64,000 bases of DNA from Heterocephalus glaber (Eukaryota; Chordata; Mammalia; Rodentia; Bathyergidae): positions 1,126,004 to 1,190,003 of the forward strand of contig NW_004624843.1 in NCBI RefSeq assembly GCF_000247695.1. The letters run 5' to 3'. The position numbers and the translations under genes are program-made. Below, one piece after another: positions 1-10,505 of the stretch (its first letter is position 1; each line of letters starts with the position of its first letter). The notes under the pieces are model-generated. The model did no database searches. It saw nothing but the letters and a program-made list of their open reading frames with translations, and was not told the origin of the DNA.

Positions 1-249
1 GCAAGCAAAGCAGACTTCATTAATCATTAAATAAGAAAAGAAAGGGATTCGGATTTAGGTCTAATAGAAACAAGTTAGTTAGGCAGAAGCACAGGATTTT
101 CTCTCTGCAATTCAAGAAGACAGCCCTCAGAGGAGGAGCCCTTTACAACCTCATAAAACATCTTCTGTTTTTTTTATTATATTAGATGATCCTTCAAAGG
201 TACATATTTTTCATGCATTCAAAAGTTATCTATTACATATCAATATTTA

Positions 250-312
250 TAGAGCGCTCTGAACAGTACGTGGCACAAAATAAGATAATCATAAATACTT
301 GTTGAATGAGAA
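250..312 (+). repeat. L2 LINE 3'-end fragment
   Basis: The wording AACAGTACGTGGCACA ... ATAAATACTTGTTGAATGAG matches the L2 3' tail consensus (cag-tgcctggcaca, caataaatatttgttgaatga). It is short and diverged. A similar fragment (GCCTGGCACATGGCAATAAATG) lies at about 596-668. Confidence 0.55.
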
Positions 313-595
313 TATGGCTGCATTAAGTACAATGCAGGATTCAAAGTTAAATTCTGCTATAAGGCTTGCCTTCTAGCAATTCTAGAAAGGCAGGCAAGCT
401 CCATTCATACATAGATAGAATGCAAACTAGACAGGGGAGTTATACGATACGTGCACTGGGGAAAAAAATGCTTTGGATGCATGCAGGATGGGAAGAATAC
501 TTCCAGCTTAGAATATAAAGCAAGTACCTCACTGACACACTCGGCTTGGATGAGAAGAAAAGAAGTAATGTGGAGACATGGAACCAGGAGCTGTG

Positions 596-668
596 TCATT
601 GTTGCCTTGCATCTGCAGAGTTTAGCACAAGGCCTGGCACATGGCAATAAATGTGAGCTGAACGAATG
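596..668 (+). repeat. L2/MIR-like fragment
   Basis: AAGGCCTGGCACATGGCAATAAATGTGAGCTGAACGAATG resembles the shared L2/MIR 3' core. It is too short to separate the two families. Confidence 0.5.
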
Positions 669-1229
669 AAAGGGACATAGCACACTTCTCTCTGTAGACA
701 CAGGATTAAATAAGTCCCAGGGGGACAGCACAGCCATGGACCTGTCAAATGAAGGACACGGCTTCCCAGGACTTCAAGGTAGCTGAAGAGGGGCATAAGG
801 AGTTAAGTCCACAGATATAGGTTGGCTTGATGTTGAAAAACCTTGATAGATGAGCCAGAAGGTCTTTATCTAATTAGAGGGACAACAAGGACTTGCTTTG
901 AGATACGATCAAGATCCACGTCAGCTACAAGGGCAGCAATGGTTTCTAATACAACCATCAGTGTTGACCAATGTATTTTTTTTTCTCTCTCTCCTCCTTT
1001 TGAAGGAGGTGAGTCTGGGTTTGATCTATCAGCAATTCATGATTTACATACTTGTAAGGGCTTTCCGATGAGTAGAAGTTTACCAAATGGAAACTAGTTT
1101 TATGAGGCAGTTTCTGTTTATTTTAAAATATGAACTCTGCTTCTAAAGGGCAGGTAAACAGACTATTATTTTACTTACTAATAAAACCTTGGCATAAAGC
1201 CCCTAGTGAAAAAACCAACAAACAACCCA

Positions 1230-1440
1230 GATATGGTGGTGCATGCCTGTAATCCCAGCACTCTGGGAGCTAAGGTAGTTAGCTAGGATCACAAGTTCAA
1301 GCTCAACTTGGGTAACCTAGTGCCTTAGTGAGACCCTGTCTCAAAGTAAAGAAAATTAAAAAGACCTGGAAATACAGCTCAGTGAGAAGGCCCGGGGTTC
1401 AGTTCCTAGCACTGCAAATAAATAAATAAATAAATAAAAC
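1230..1440 (+). mobile_element. Dimeric B1 + ID-like SINE (B1-dID type)
   Basis: The left part (about 1230-1362) is 7SL-derived B1 (TGGTGGTGCATGCCTGTAATC, then GAGACCCTGTCTC). It is joined to an ID-like tRNA-derived half (about 1363-1418: ACAGCTCAGTGAG..., GGGGTTCAGTTCCTAGCACTGC) and an (AAAT)n tail. This architecture is known in several non-murid rodent lineages. A (CA)n tract follows. Confidence 0.75.
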
Positions 1441-1443
1441 GAC

Positions 1444-1444
1444 G

Positions 1445-1473
<29 letters not shown>
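1444..1473 (+). repeat. (CA)n microsatellite
   Basis: About 14 CA units follow the A-rich tail of the B1-dID element, a common birthplace for microsatellites. Confidence 0.95.
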
Positions 1474-1476
<3 letters not shown>

Positions 1477-2342
1477 CCAGGCTTATCCCTTTAATTGCCA
1501 GAGAAACAGGATTTCCTTCCGGTGGTCTTTATGATTAAAAGCCCATCATTTCCAGGAAACTCCATAGGCAAGGAGCTCCAGGGCTCTCCTTTTCTTTCCA
1601 GTTTTTCCTGAACTAGTACAGGAAAATTCCTATCAGAGTATCTACACAAGGCTTGAACATGGCTTCACAGCTCTAGGCCTAAAACTAGGCAAAAAGGCCA
1701 TACTATATCAGAGGGCCTTGACAAACAATGAAAGTGCCAGATTTAAAATGGAGGAAAAGCAAAAGGCACTCGGTATGTTTTTCATTTTGTATCTGACTCT
1801 CATCCAGAAGGCTGCATGCACAGCTCAGGACGGGAACAAGCTGTACCCAATTTTATCACTACAGGTGCCAACCTGCATGGATGCTCAGGGCAGAGACTGG
1901 GGGCCCTGGGAGGAGACAGGAAAGTCTGGCCTCACTGGAGGCTGAAATCTATTGTTTTGGGCCACTAGGAATCCTTCCCTGTAATTTTCCAGAACCATGT
2001 TCAAAGGGTACAAAATCAAAGGCCCTATCAATTGGATCGCATAGCTTCCATCTAAAGCCTTGGCCTACTACTTTTAGAAGCCTTTTATTGTAAATCATGA
2101 TCAACATTTGTCTCAGCCACAAATGCTACTTCTTGGTTTTTCAGAGACTTAGGAATGTACAAACAAGTGAAAGCAGGAGGGGAAGGAGGCGGCCATGCGG
2201 ACATGAGCAGTGGGACAGAGGCCTGCAACAATTTAAAGAGAAAATCTGAACTTCACCCTTACATATATGTGCACATTCATCATATCGCTACAGTGCAGTG
2301 ACGTGGGTTTTGAACAGACATCCCCGTGATAAAGACCCTTCC

Positions 2343-2570
2343 GCAGCCACCTTGAGGGCTGGCTAGGCACGCAGTCCAGTCATGCAGCCATTGTCTGCAG
2401 CATTTTTGGAATGCCTTCTCAAATTTCCATTTCTTCTTTGTAACTGCCTTGGGCATATTCTTTTGAATGGTCTCTATAGGAGCCAGCCTGAGCCCTTGGA
2501 GAGCACATTTGATCTTTGCAGACAGCCCGAAAGCTTTGAGAGCCAAATATGGTGAATCAAGGGGCTGATT
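2343..2570 (-). pseudogene. Relic of a mariner-type transposase C-terminus
   Basis: The minus-strand frame contains LDSPYLALKAFGL, KIKCALQGLRL, IETIQKNMPKAV and FEKAFQKCCRQWLHDWTACL. In order and spacing these recall the C-terminal part of mariner transposases: the SPDLAPCDFFLF block with the third catalytic Asp, then the L-KG-RF, IEEIQ and FQ-CF-QW-RW-KC blocks. The expected Asp in SPDL is Tyr here, so the copy would be catalytically dead. Only this piece is recognisable and no terminal repeats were found. Similarity is judged by eye. Confidence 0.5.
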
Positions 2571-3764
2571 AGGCAGGGTAATGGTTCCCAGTGAGGTATT
2601 ATCTAAAGCAAAAGAGTTCCAAAACTGAAGTTCCAAAAACATAGTTGTTCATGACAGTTTCTCTGATGAATTCGTTGGAAAGGAAGTCCAATGACTTTAT
2701 AAACACAGCTCAAAATACACTTTACGGGAATTAAGTTCATCCCCCTTTATCCCTCCCTCCACATGCTTGTAACGTAGAAAGGCTGAGCTCAAAAAAAGCA
2801 ATGCATTTGAACAAAAGCTAAGATCTATATCCATATATTTTTGCCATTTGGAAATATGCTTAAAGAAAGAAAAAAGGCAATACCTATACTAGGTGGCTGC
2901 AATCATTCAATTCAATAAATACTGTGAGTGACAAATACAAATGCAGTGATACATACTGTAATAAGCACCAAAAAAGATGACACAGACATGCGCATTGAAC
3001 ACATTTTATATACACAACTGCAATTGATGGACACCAACCACATGTAGCAAATATTGCTATAGTGTTTCACAAATACAGAAGCTCATTTGAAACATGCATA
3101 AACGAGAAGCTAAAAAGCAAAATATCTCCTTAAGAGAAGACATTGTGCAAATATTAAGTGGTGATGTTCTGTGATTCATTCTCTCTAGTTTTATCTTTGG
3201 GGAATAACTCCTGAACCCAGAAATACGATGCACTTGTCACGAGATTTAGTAGCAGGAAATTACATTTTGACAAAATTTCATCACCACATCAGTATCTACT
3301 GTACCTGTCTGCGTGTATCTCCTTGTAAGATAAAACCCACCTAATCCCATTGCCAGTAATGAAAAATGTAATTTTTAAAGCATTATCAAGTAAGTCAACA
3401 CTTGAGCAATGCTACTTGAGACTTATGGATTATTACATTATTGCATCCAGTAGGAATTTACATTTTCTGGACTCTACCAACCTAAACTATGCCACCAGAG
3501 CTGAAAAACAAATAAGGCATTTGCTTCCTTCCACACAGTCCCCACCTACTGATCAGTTTCAACTGCGAAAGCTAAAGATATAGGCACAACGGATTTGTAC
3601 CCTTCCAGCAATGTATTTTTCTTAGTCAAATCCATTGGCAAGTGTTTTCATCTTGTATTTTCATGTTTTGCAACTTGCCAATTTGTTGAGTCAAGTCCAA
3701 CATAGTAATAAATATCTGATTAGGGCATTACTAGCAGTTTTTACTCTTACTAAAAAGAAGCAGT

Positions 3765-3853
3765 TCAGGGGCCACGGATTTAGCTCAGTGGTTTCGCCAC
3801 CTGCTGCGCAAGCGCAAGGACCTGAGTTCGCTCTCCAGTAACAAAAAAAAAAA
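3765..3853 (+). mobile_element. tRNA-derived SINE with target-site duplication
   Basis: The body starts GGATTTAGCTCAGTGGTT (A box) and has GACCTGAGTTCG (B box) and a poly-A tail. It is flanked by AAAAAGAAGCAGT at 3752-3764 and 3854-3866. It belongs to the commonest SINE family in this window. Confidence 0.85.
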
Positions 3854-3942
3854 AAAAAGAAGCAGTACAATATTATAAGTTGCATAGCTATTGTCATATA
3901 CTAAAATGTAGCCAGAAAAAAACCCTTCCTCATCCAACTGTG

Positions 3943-4026
3943 GTTTTTTTTGGTACCAGAGACTGAACTCGGGTCTTTACGCTAGTGCAGCAGGCGGCGA
4001 AACCACTGAGCTAAATCCCTGGCCCA
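3943..4026 (-). mobile_element. tRNA-derived SINE, antisense, with target-site duplication
   Basis: The reverse complement reads GGGATTTAGCTCAGTGGTT ... GAGTTCAGTC and a poly-A tail. Direct repeats ATCCAACTGTG lie at 3932-3942 and 4027-4037. Confidence 0.85.
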
Positions 4027-4509
4027 ATCCAACTGTGTTTTTAAAAACAACTGTACTGATGGCTTTTCTTCAATGGAGATCACTGTATGAAATCTTATAC
4101 TGTAGGTTCAACTAGAAAAATTCATATAAATTAAATTCCTCCACTTAAAGAAATGTATCAAAGTAGCATATTCCTTTCACTTCATATAAATAGCTGTTGT
4201 TTTCAAAATTTGAGTATATCTCATGATATATCAAATATCATGATATTTCAAATGATGTATCTTGAATATAAAACAATGTACAAAATACTGGGAAATATAT
4301 AAAGAAGAACTAATCATTATTTGTAATTGCTTGCACCCAAGGAAAACCACTATTTATCTGTGGTTCTACTTTCATTATATAGTTGAAGGGTTTGTCTACA
4401 CTTAATGTCAAGAATGTTTGAGTAGGAGAGGAAAATAATCTTCAAATCATAGAACTTTCTCATTCTTAAAAATCTGCGAAGAGAAACTATTCAAAATGTT
4501 AACCCATTT

Positions 4510-4583
4510 CTTCCCCATTACTGGGAATCGAACTCAAGACCTTCAAGGCAGATGTGGCGCCACTGAGCTACATCCCCAGCCCC
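4510..4583 (-). mobile_element. tRNA-derived SINE, antisense (first of a tandem insertion pair)
   Basis: The left member of two same-orientation copies placed in one target. TGTTAACCCATTT flanks it at 4497-4509 and 4584-4596. It reads ...CTGGGAATCGAACTC...CACTGAGCTACATCCCCAGCCC. Confidence 0.85.
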
Positions 4584-4596
4584 TGTTAACCCATTT

Positions 4597-4677
4597 TTTT
4601 TTCAGTACCAGGGATCGAACTCAGGACCTTGTGCTTACAAGGCAGGCACGGCACCAACTGAGCTAAATCCCTGGCCC
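4597..4677 (-). mobile_element. tRNA-derived SINE, antisense (second of a tandem insertion pair)
   Basis: The right member of the pair; it is flanked by TGTTAACCCATTT at 4584-4596 and 4678-4690. It differs in sequence from its neighbour, so the two are separate insertions and not a duplicated unit. Confidence 0.85.
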
Positions 4678-5779
4678 TGTTAACCCATTTTTTAAACCTT
4701 CTTCGTATTCTATTCTTTTCTCATCTTCTCAATTCACTATATATATATGGAAAGTAAGAAAACCTTCTGGCTTCCTGGATATGGTTTTCAAAAGCCTAAG
4801 TCCTAAAGGGAATGGGGTAGACAAAACTTTGGAAGAACACAGACGAGGAAGAATTCTTCTCAGAGGAGAAAAAGGCTCCCTTCAACAGAGAAGGAGAGAA
4901 TAAAGGGGGAGGATGAGACAGCTCAGAGGATGGTGCTGTACCCGACAAGACGCTGGCTCCAGTGCTGTGGGCTCTCCCTCTATTCTGTCTTCTCAGTTCT
5001 ATCCATTTCCTGTTTCACACCACTGAATCCATCTGCATACCACTACCACAATTCATTTCTTCAACTACCTCCCTGACCTCACTGCAGCTAATTCATGGTA
5101 CCACTAATTTAGATTGATTGTGTCTTCTAGAATGTTGGCCTATGAATATAGCATCTTATTAAACACCCCAAAAGTACTCTTGTTTTTAAGCATTTCTGAA
5201 TCTGGCAAATGAGCCCAGTAAGTTTAAAAAAAAAAAAAATCAGTCTCAAATACCTTCTTGTTCTGGGAGTAGATGGGTATTCCTCATTTTAACATTCACA
5301 CTATAAAATCTCAGGTGAATCAATGAGACCACTCACTGATTTATGTGCTAGGCTGTGAAGCCCTGATTAAAGGAATTCGGGCGCTTAGAGCCTGGGTTCT
5401 TCCACCTGAGTTCGATGACAGCAACAAGGGATGAAGTAGCATTTTCACAGTCAATTGAATTAGCTATGAAAATCACCCAATTAAAAAGAAAAGCTAAATC
5501 TAGTGATCTTCAAAAGTCTGGGACATGGGAGGAACTCTGTGCTCTTTACACGGTAAGCTGCGAAGTGTGGGGACAAACTGGAGCTCTGGAAAAGACCAAA
5601 ACTAAGCGGAGAAAAAGTAGCCTCAGTTTTAAAGCCATTGGATCATCACCATCAACATCAACAAATAAATCAAGTTTGGACTAATGCTAGAGAGGTAAGA
5701 TCAAGATGTTTGCTACTTGATGCTGGAAGGAGAAAGCCATATGAGCTATAGAAAGGAAACCAATTTCTTTTAAAACAGG

Positions 5780-6260
5780 CCAGGATTGGGCTGGAAAGAT
5801 TTGGTTTTGTGGTCTTCAATGGCAAAGGGCGACCAACCAGCCAAGCCAGTCCTTTCTGGAGCTGCTTAAATAGCACTCTCGCTGGGTGCTTGTCACGTGG
5901 GAGAGCGCTGGGGAGAACAAGGTTGCCGGCCAGCCCTTCGTGGGCACGGGGTTGCCAAGGAAGGAAACTCAGCCAGAGACGCCAACATGTGAGAGGCCAT
6001 CTCGCTCCACTTCCCCTTTTGTCCCAGTGAAAGCCCTTCTGGCAGGGCTGGTGACTCCAGAAGACCACCAATGAAGAAAGGCACACGATTAGGGCGATCG
6101 GGAGTGACCAAGCAGACAATGACCACCAAGCTGTCAGCTCTCGCGGTGGCCAACTGGGATGAAAGCTTTCAGCCCTGTGGATTTCTCCTAGCCCAGCTAT
6201 AAAGGCGAGAAGGAGGTTCTGGAAATGTTTCAGGATGGTCAGGGATGAGAAGATACCTTC
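5780..6260. other. GC-elevated non-repetitive intron block
   Basis: This block is richer in GC and in isolated CpGs than its AT-rich surroundings and contains GTCACGTGGG at about 5893-5902. I recognise no repeat. A 215-codon minus-strand frame crosses it but has no recognisable domain. It may be a conserved regulatory element. Confidence 0.25.
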
Positions 6261-7848
6261 AGTTAAAAACATATAGTTCTCAATCGTTAAACATCCCATC
6301 AATGATGTATTTAGCAATCTGTAAACGCATTCAGAAATCTTTTAAACTAAAGAATATCCACTTGAGTTACTTCCCGTTCTTATAAAAAAAACATGCTGAT
6401 AAAACAGATGGGGTCCATGCCATAAAGCCCCCCCCATAAATGAAAATTTCTCCCATCTCTCTTTTTACCAATATTATAATATGTCCCATATATGTGACAG
6501 AATCAAGGTATGAAGACTCAGGGAAAAAAAAATCCCCCTACATTTCAAGTCTGGCCATATAACCACGACACAGGAAGCTTTAATTTTAACAGAGCTCAAC
6601 CAAAATAAACCTGTTAGAGGAATACACAAAAGTGATATAATAGAATCCTCCTACCCGAATAAAAAGTCAGAAAAGTCAAGTCCTTTTCCATACATTGGAG
6701 GTGCTTCTGCAGTACATTCTCCCTTATATGTATTACTTTCCAGCTCTGAGGTTTCACCCATTATCACTTCACTTTTTCACTTTTGGTTTTGTTTTTGTTT
6801 GTAATGGTCAGAACACAGGACACAGGTTTTATAGGTCTGGCTTTGAAACAAACCAGTAGACCTAAATTACATCACAACTTCATTTATAATGTGGTGTAAA
6901 AAAAAGCTTGCAGTATCGTTTCTGTAATTAGACAAAAGGGAATCAGGCAGGTCTACTCCTACTGCCTTTACTTTTCTCCTAAACAATAAATAGATGTCTC
7001 ATTTTTGCCATCTCCCTGGAGTCAAAACGGTCCAAGAAAGTGAGTAGCTGACTGCACATCTGAGGAACTGTCCAGCTACTCAACTGCTTCTCAGGCATCA
7101 TCAGTTTTTCCCTAACAGCACACGAGCCAGGCACAGAGCAGACGTTCGCAGACAGCTGTGGGTCTGCAGAGAACTGAGGTAAGCATCATTAACACCACTG
7201 ACATCACTTTTGGCAGCTGGAGAAAGTAGGAAAACCTGTGTTTAATCTACTCCCTACTCACCACAAGTTTTAGCTGGAGTCCCCGATAACATGGGTTGTG
7301 GTTGGGTTTATGGAAGAATTTGGTAATGCAAGAAACATCTACTGAACTGAACAAGCATCTTTAAAGGAAACCACAAAGTACCTCAGCAGTACAGCCGTGG
7401 TCCCCTTCCTATGGGTTCCTTTGGGTCACTGAACAGTGCTACCAGAGGATAAGGGCCACACCCCACAATTCCTAGTGAGGCTCAAGCTCAGTAGAAGACT
7501 TTCTCCATGACACACATCTAGCTAAGATCTCCAGGAAACCACCATTCAAATCACAAACGAAGAAGTTTTCGCTTTTGTGTTTCTCCTTGCTTGGAGAATA
7601 TCAGGAGAGAAATGAGAAGAATTTAGCTGTCATTCTTGGGGTTTAAATGAATTATTCATAAAGAAAAAAAGGAAAAGTGATCTAATGAAAAAACCCTGAA
7701 ACCAACTGCAACTGGCCATAAATATATATATTAAGTATATGGCACTATTGTTCAAATGAATTCAACCCACATTCCTCATTCTTTTCACTTTACGAATTCT
7801 TAAAGAACTGCAAGTCACAAAGACTTTTGGGCTATGAGAGTGATTCTT

Positions 7849-7935
7849 TTTTTTTTTTTTTTGGTACAGGGGATCAAACTCGGGACCTTGCGCTTTCGAG
7901 GCAGGCAGCAGAACCACTGAGCTAAATCCCTGGCC
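7849..7935 (-). mobile_element. tRNA-derived SINE, antisense, with perfect 17-bp target-site duplication
   Basis: CTATGAGAGTGATTCTT occurs at 7832-7848 and 7936-7952 with no mismatch. The element between carries the inverse A and B boxes and a poly-T at its left end. Confidence 0.9.
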
Positions 7936-8151
7936 CTATGAGAGTGATTCTTAAACACAAGCCAATTTCAAGGACCATGGAAAACAGGGCCGCGCATCTT
8001 AGACTTTGGAAGGCCAAGGGCAAGACTCATCTTAATTGGGTTGTGCTGAAGATGAGCTATAACTCTTGCTTGCAAGGAAGGAGTAATGTAGTCAATGTGT
8101 TTCCCTCAAATCGCCAATACCTGAGTGAAAAATGAATAACCTGTATGCATT

Positions 8152-8273
8152 TTGCAACTCTAAGGTCTTTAAGGCAGACAATGGTATAAATTTCCAACTG
8201 GCTGCAAACCCTTCTTTACTGTCTCACATAAAGAGGTAAAATTCTCCCAACTGGCAAAGAGGGTTGACCTTTC
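8152..8273. repeat. Copy 1 of a 122-bp near-identical direct repeat
   Basis: Runs from TTGCAACTCTAAGG to GGGTTGACCTTTC and matches 9488-9609 at 119 of 122 positions by eye, without gaps. It has no poly-A tail and no polymerase III boxes, and I do not recognise it as a repeat family. Confidence 0.95.
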
Positions 8274-8400
8274 TGAAATATAATTTAGGGAATTCAATCC
8301 CAAAATGGTTTCTTTGAAAATGAAAATTCCATGTCTATCAGACTTTTTAAAGGCTATTTAACTCAAAACTTACTTCCAAATTAAGATTCAAAGTGAAACT

Positions 8401-8448
8401 CAAGCACAAGGTCCCGAGTTTGATCCCCAGTACCAGAAAAAAAAAAAA
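8401..8448 (+). mobile_element. 5'-truncated tRNA-derived SINE
   Basis: Only the B-box half (GCACAAGGTCCCGAGTTTGATCC) and the poly-A tail remain. The direct repeat AAAGTGAAACT at 8390-8400 and 8449-8459 shows it inserted already truncated. Confidence 0.85.
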
Positions 8449-8484
8449 AAAGTGAAACTAAGGCGACTTCCATGATCTGCCCTC

Positions 8485-8665
8485 TCACTGTTCTTTGCTC
8501 TATGAGTTTAGGCAAGTTCCTCACTCTCTAACACCCCCCCAACCCCCACCCCCGTGCTTGCATCTGTAACACAGGATGCCAATGGCCATTGTATAGTTAT
8601 CATCCAGATGAAACAAAAAGTTCTTATCACTGTGCCTGGCATATAACAATCCCTGAATCATTAGT
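8485..8665 (+). repeat. MIR SINE relic
   Basis: The order TTTAGGCAAGTTCCTCACTCTCTAAC, GCATCTGTAACACAGGATG, ATCACTGTGCCTGGCATATAAC follows the MIR core and tail, interrupted by a C-rich run near 8534-8555. Confidence 0.65.
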
Positions 8666-9265
8666 TCTTTTGTAACCACTCTTATTAAAAACTAGGCCAT
8701 CTTCTCCTGATACCTGAAAACTTACCAACCTCCCCCCCCCCACCGCCCCCTCAAAAAACCCACAGTGGAACCTGCAAGCAAGAAGGAATCCACAGCCCAA
8801 ATGCCAGCCAGGGATGGAGCTGAAGCCAATTAAGATGCATCTTGGGAAGACAAAGTTATTTTGGAGAGAAAGTATCAAGGGGAAATGCCAGAACAGAAAG
8901 AAAAGGGATGGATAACAGTAGTGAAGCTAAAAATATTGTGATATAATTTTATACAAAAGACTTGCTTACCTGCACAGCAAAAAGAACAACTTAAATATTA
9001 AGACAGTAGCATTCATTATCTTTGAGCAGATCTCAAAGTAATGCTACCTACAGAAACTCCATTCAAAGGCTACTTCTACTGCTTGAAGAAATTAGAAGCT
9101 TTAAGCCCCCTGCCCTAAGTCTGCTAATGAAAGCCTTAGAATACTACGTGAAAGCATTTACAAAGAAATCACATGAATGGGCTTAAAGAGATGTTCAGTG
9201 CAGTGTTTTTTGTTGTTTTTTTCTTTTTTAATGCACTATTTCCAGGTTCTAAAGCATGTTTATAA

Positions 9266-9280
9266 TGGGGGGGGGGGATT
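9266..9280 (+). repeat. Poly-G run
   Basis: A run of about ten G in an otherwise AT-rich context. Confidence 0.9.
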
Positions 9281-9487
9281 GGGTGGCTTTTGTTCCCAAA
9301 TTCTTTTCCCTAATCTCTCATCTTAAGAAACTGAACAGGAGGGTGATCCAGCCAGTCAGTGCTGCCAGAGTAAGTTGAAAAACCGAAATTGTTGCCAGAT
9401 GCACTTCTAATCGTTGGCAGCTGGAAGACGAGGGCAAAAAAATCGGAAAAGATAATCTGAAATAATTGATAATGCACACACTGCTGC

Positions 9488-9609
9488 TTGCAACTCTAAG
9501 GTCTTTGAGGCAGACAATGGTATAAATTTCCAACTGGCTGCAAACCCTTCTTTACTGTCTCACATAAAGAGGTAAAATTCTCCCAATTGACAAAGAGGGT
9601 TGACCTTTC
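9488..9609. repeat. Copy 2 of a 122-bp near-identical direct repeat
   Basis: Same orientation as the copy at 8152-8273, 1336 bp away. The three differences are A/G in GTCTTT(A/G)AGG and C/T plus G/A in CCCAA(C/T)TG(G/A)CAAAG. Sequence on either side is unrelated to that around copy 1. Confidence 0.95.
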
Positions 9610-9927
9610 ACCCACTGACCCCAAGGCTCATGTTCTTTTGCTTTCGTCTTTCAAGTCTTACTTCCACTTCACTCCAGCTCCTCTCTATTTTCTCCATCCT
9701 CTGACATTCTGGCCTCTTTCTTTTTAATTTGGAAAATGCCAGTTGCTCAGATATTGTCTCACAGCATTCTGAATTAAAACTGCATCATGGTCTTGTGGTG
9801 CTGAGCTGCCTGCTTGGCTGAACTCAACGATCTGATCCCTGTGGGCAGTTGTGCCCAATTCTTTTTTAGGAGGTGGTGACAACTTGTAATCAAGGGGCCT
9901 ATGCTAAGAAATATTTATCAGTGTCTG

Positions 9928-10235
9928 TTATGGACCGAATTACCCATCCCCATTATGCTGAAACCCCCAATATGATATTAGGAAGTGAGAACTTTGGGAG
10001 GTAATTAAGTCATGAAGGTGGAGCACTCATACAATAACAGACAGGGAAGCTGCTCTGGTCACCACGAGAAGCTGCAAAAAGAAAGCCCACTGCCAACCCT
10101 GAAGAGGGGCCTTACCAGACACTGATCAATAGCATCTTGAGATTGGACTACCCAAGCCTCTAGAACTGGGAGAAATAAATGCATGCTGCTTATCACCCAG
10201 ATTATGATGCAGGAGCAGAAAGAACTAAAACTTCT
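9928..10235 (+). mobile_element. MaLR-type solitary LTR relic
   Basis: It opens TGTTATGGACCGAATTACC. GGGAGGTAATTAAGTCATGA follows and it closes with GCCTCTAGAACTGGGAGAAATAAATG, the order seen in MST/MLT1-like ERVL-MaLR LTRs. No internal retroviral coding sequence is attached. It is old and diverged. Confidence 0.65.
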
Positions 10236-10286
10236 GCTCTTTGTAGACCTTTCCTGGTCTCCAAGGAGCACACTAAATCTCTAAAG

Positions 10287-10505
10287 CAGTAGTTCTCAAT
10301 TCCTGTGAGGAAGAGAAATTTTGCCCCACAGGGGATATTTGGCAATGTCTGAGATTCTTTGGGGTACAACTAGAATAAGGGTGGAATGGGAGAGGCACTA
10401 CTGGCTTCTCATGGGTAGAGGTCAGGAGCACTAAACATTTCATAATACACAGGACAGAAGCCCGCAACAAAGAATTACCTGGCTCCAAAATGTCCAGTGT
10501 TGGGG
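10287..10505 (+). mobile_element. hAT-Charlie MER element (MER20-like)
   Basis: TAGTTCTCAATTCCTG, ATTTTGCCCCACAGGGGATA, TTTGGCAATGTCTG, GGACAGAAGCCCGCAACAAA and AAAATGTCCAGTG follow the consensus of a ~220-bp non-autonomous hAT element in order. The subfamily name is from memory. It adjoins the MaLR LTR; open frames here come from the repeat. Confidence 0.75.

Noticed and set aside
1..5000. Possible IRS1 3'UTR exon at the left end
   Set aside because: No minus-strand acceptor followed by sequence I remember from the human 3'UTR was seen; the region holds ordinary SINE, L2 and mariner relics.
5670..6317. 215-codon minus-strand frame
   Set aside because: No recognisable domain, several overlapping frames are open on both strands and there is no splice or poly-A evidence.
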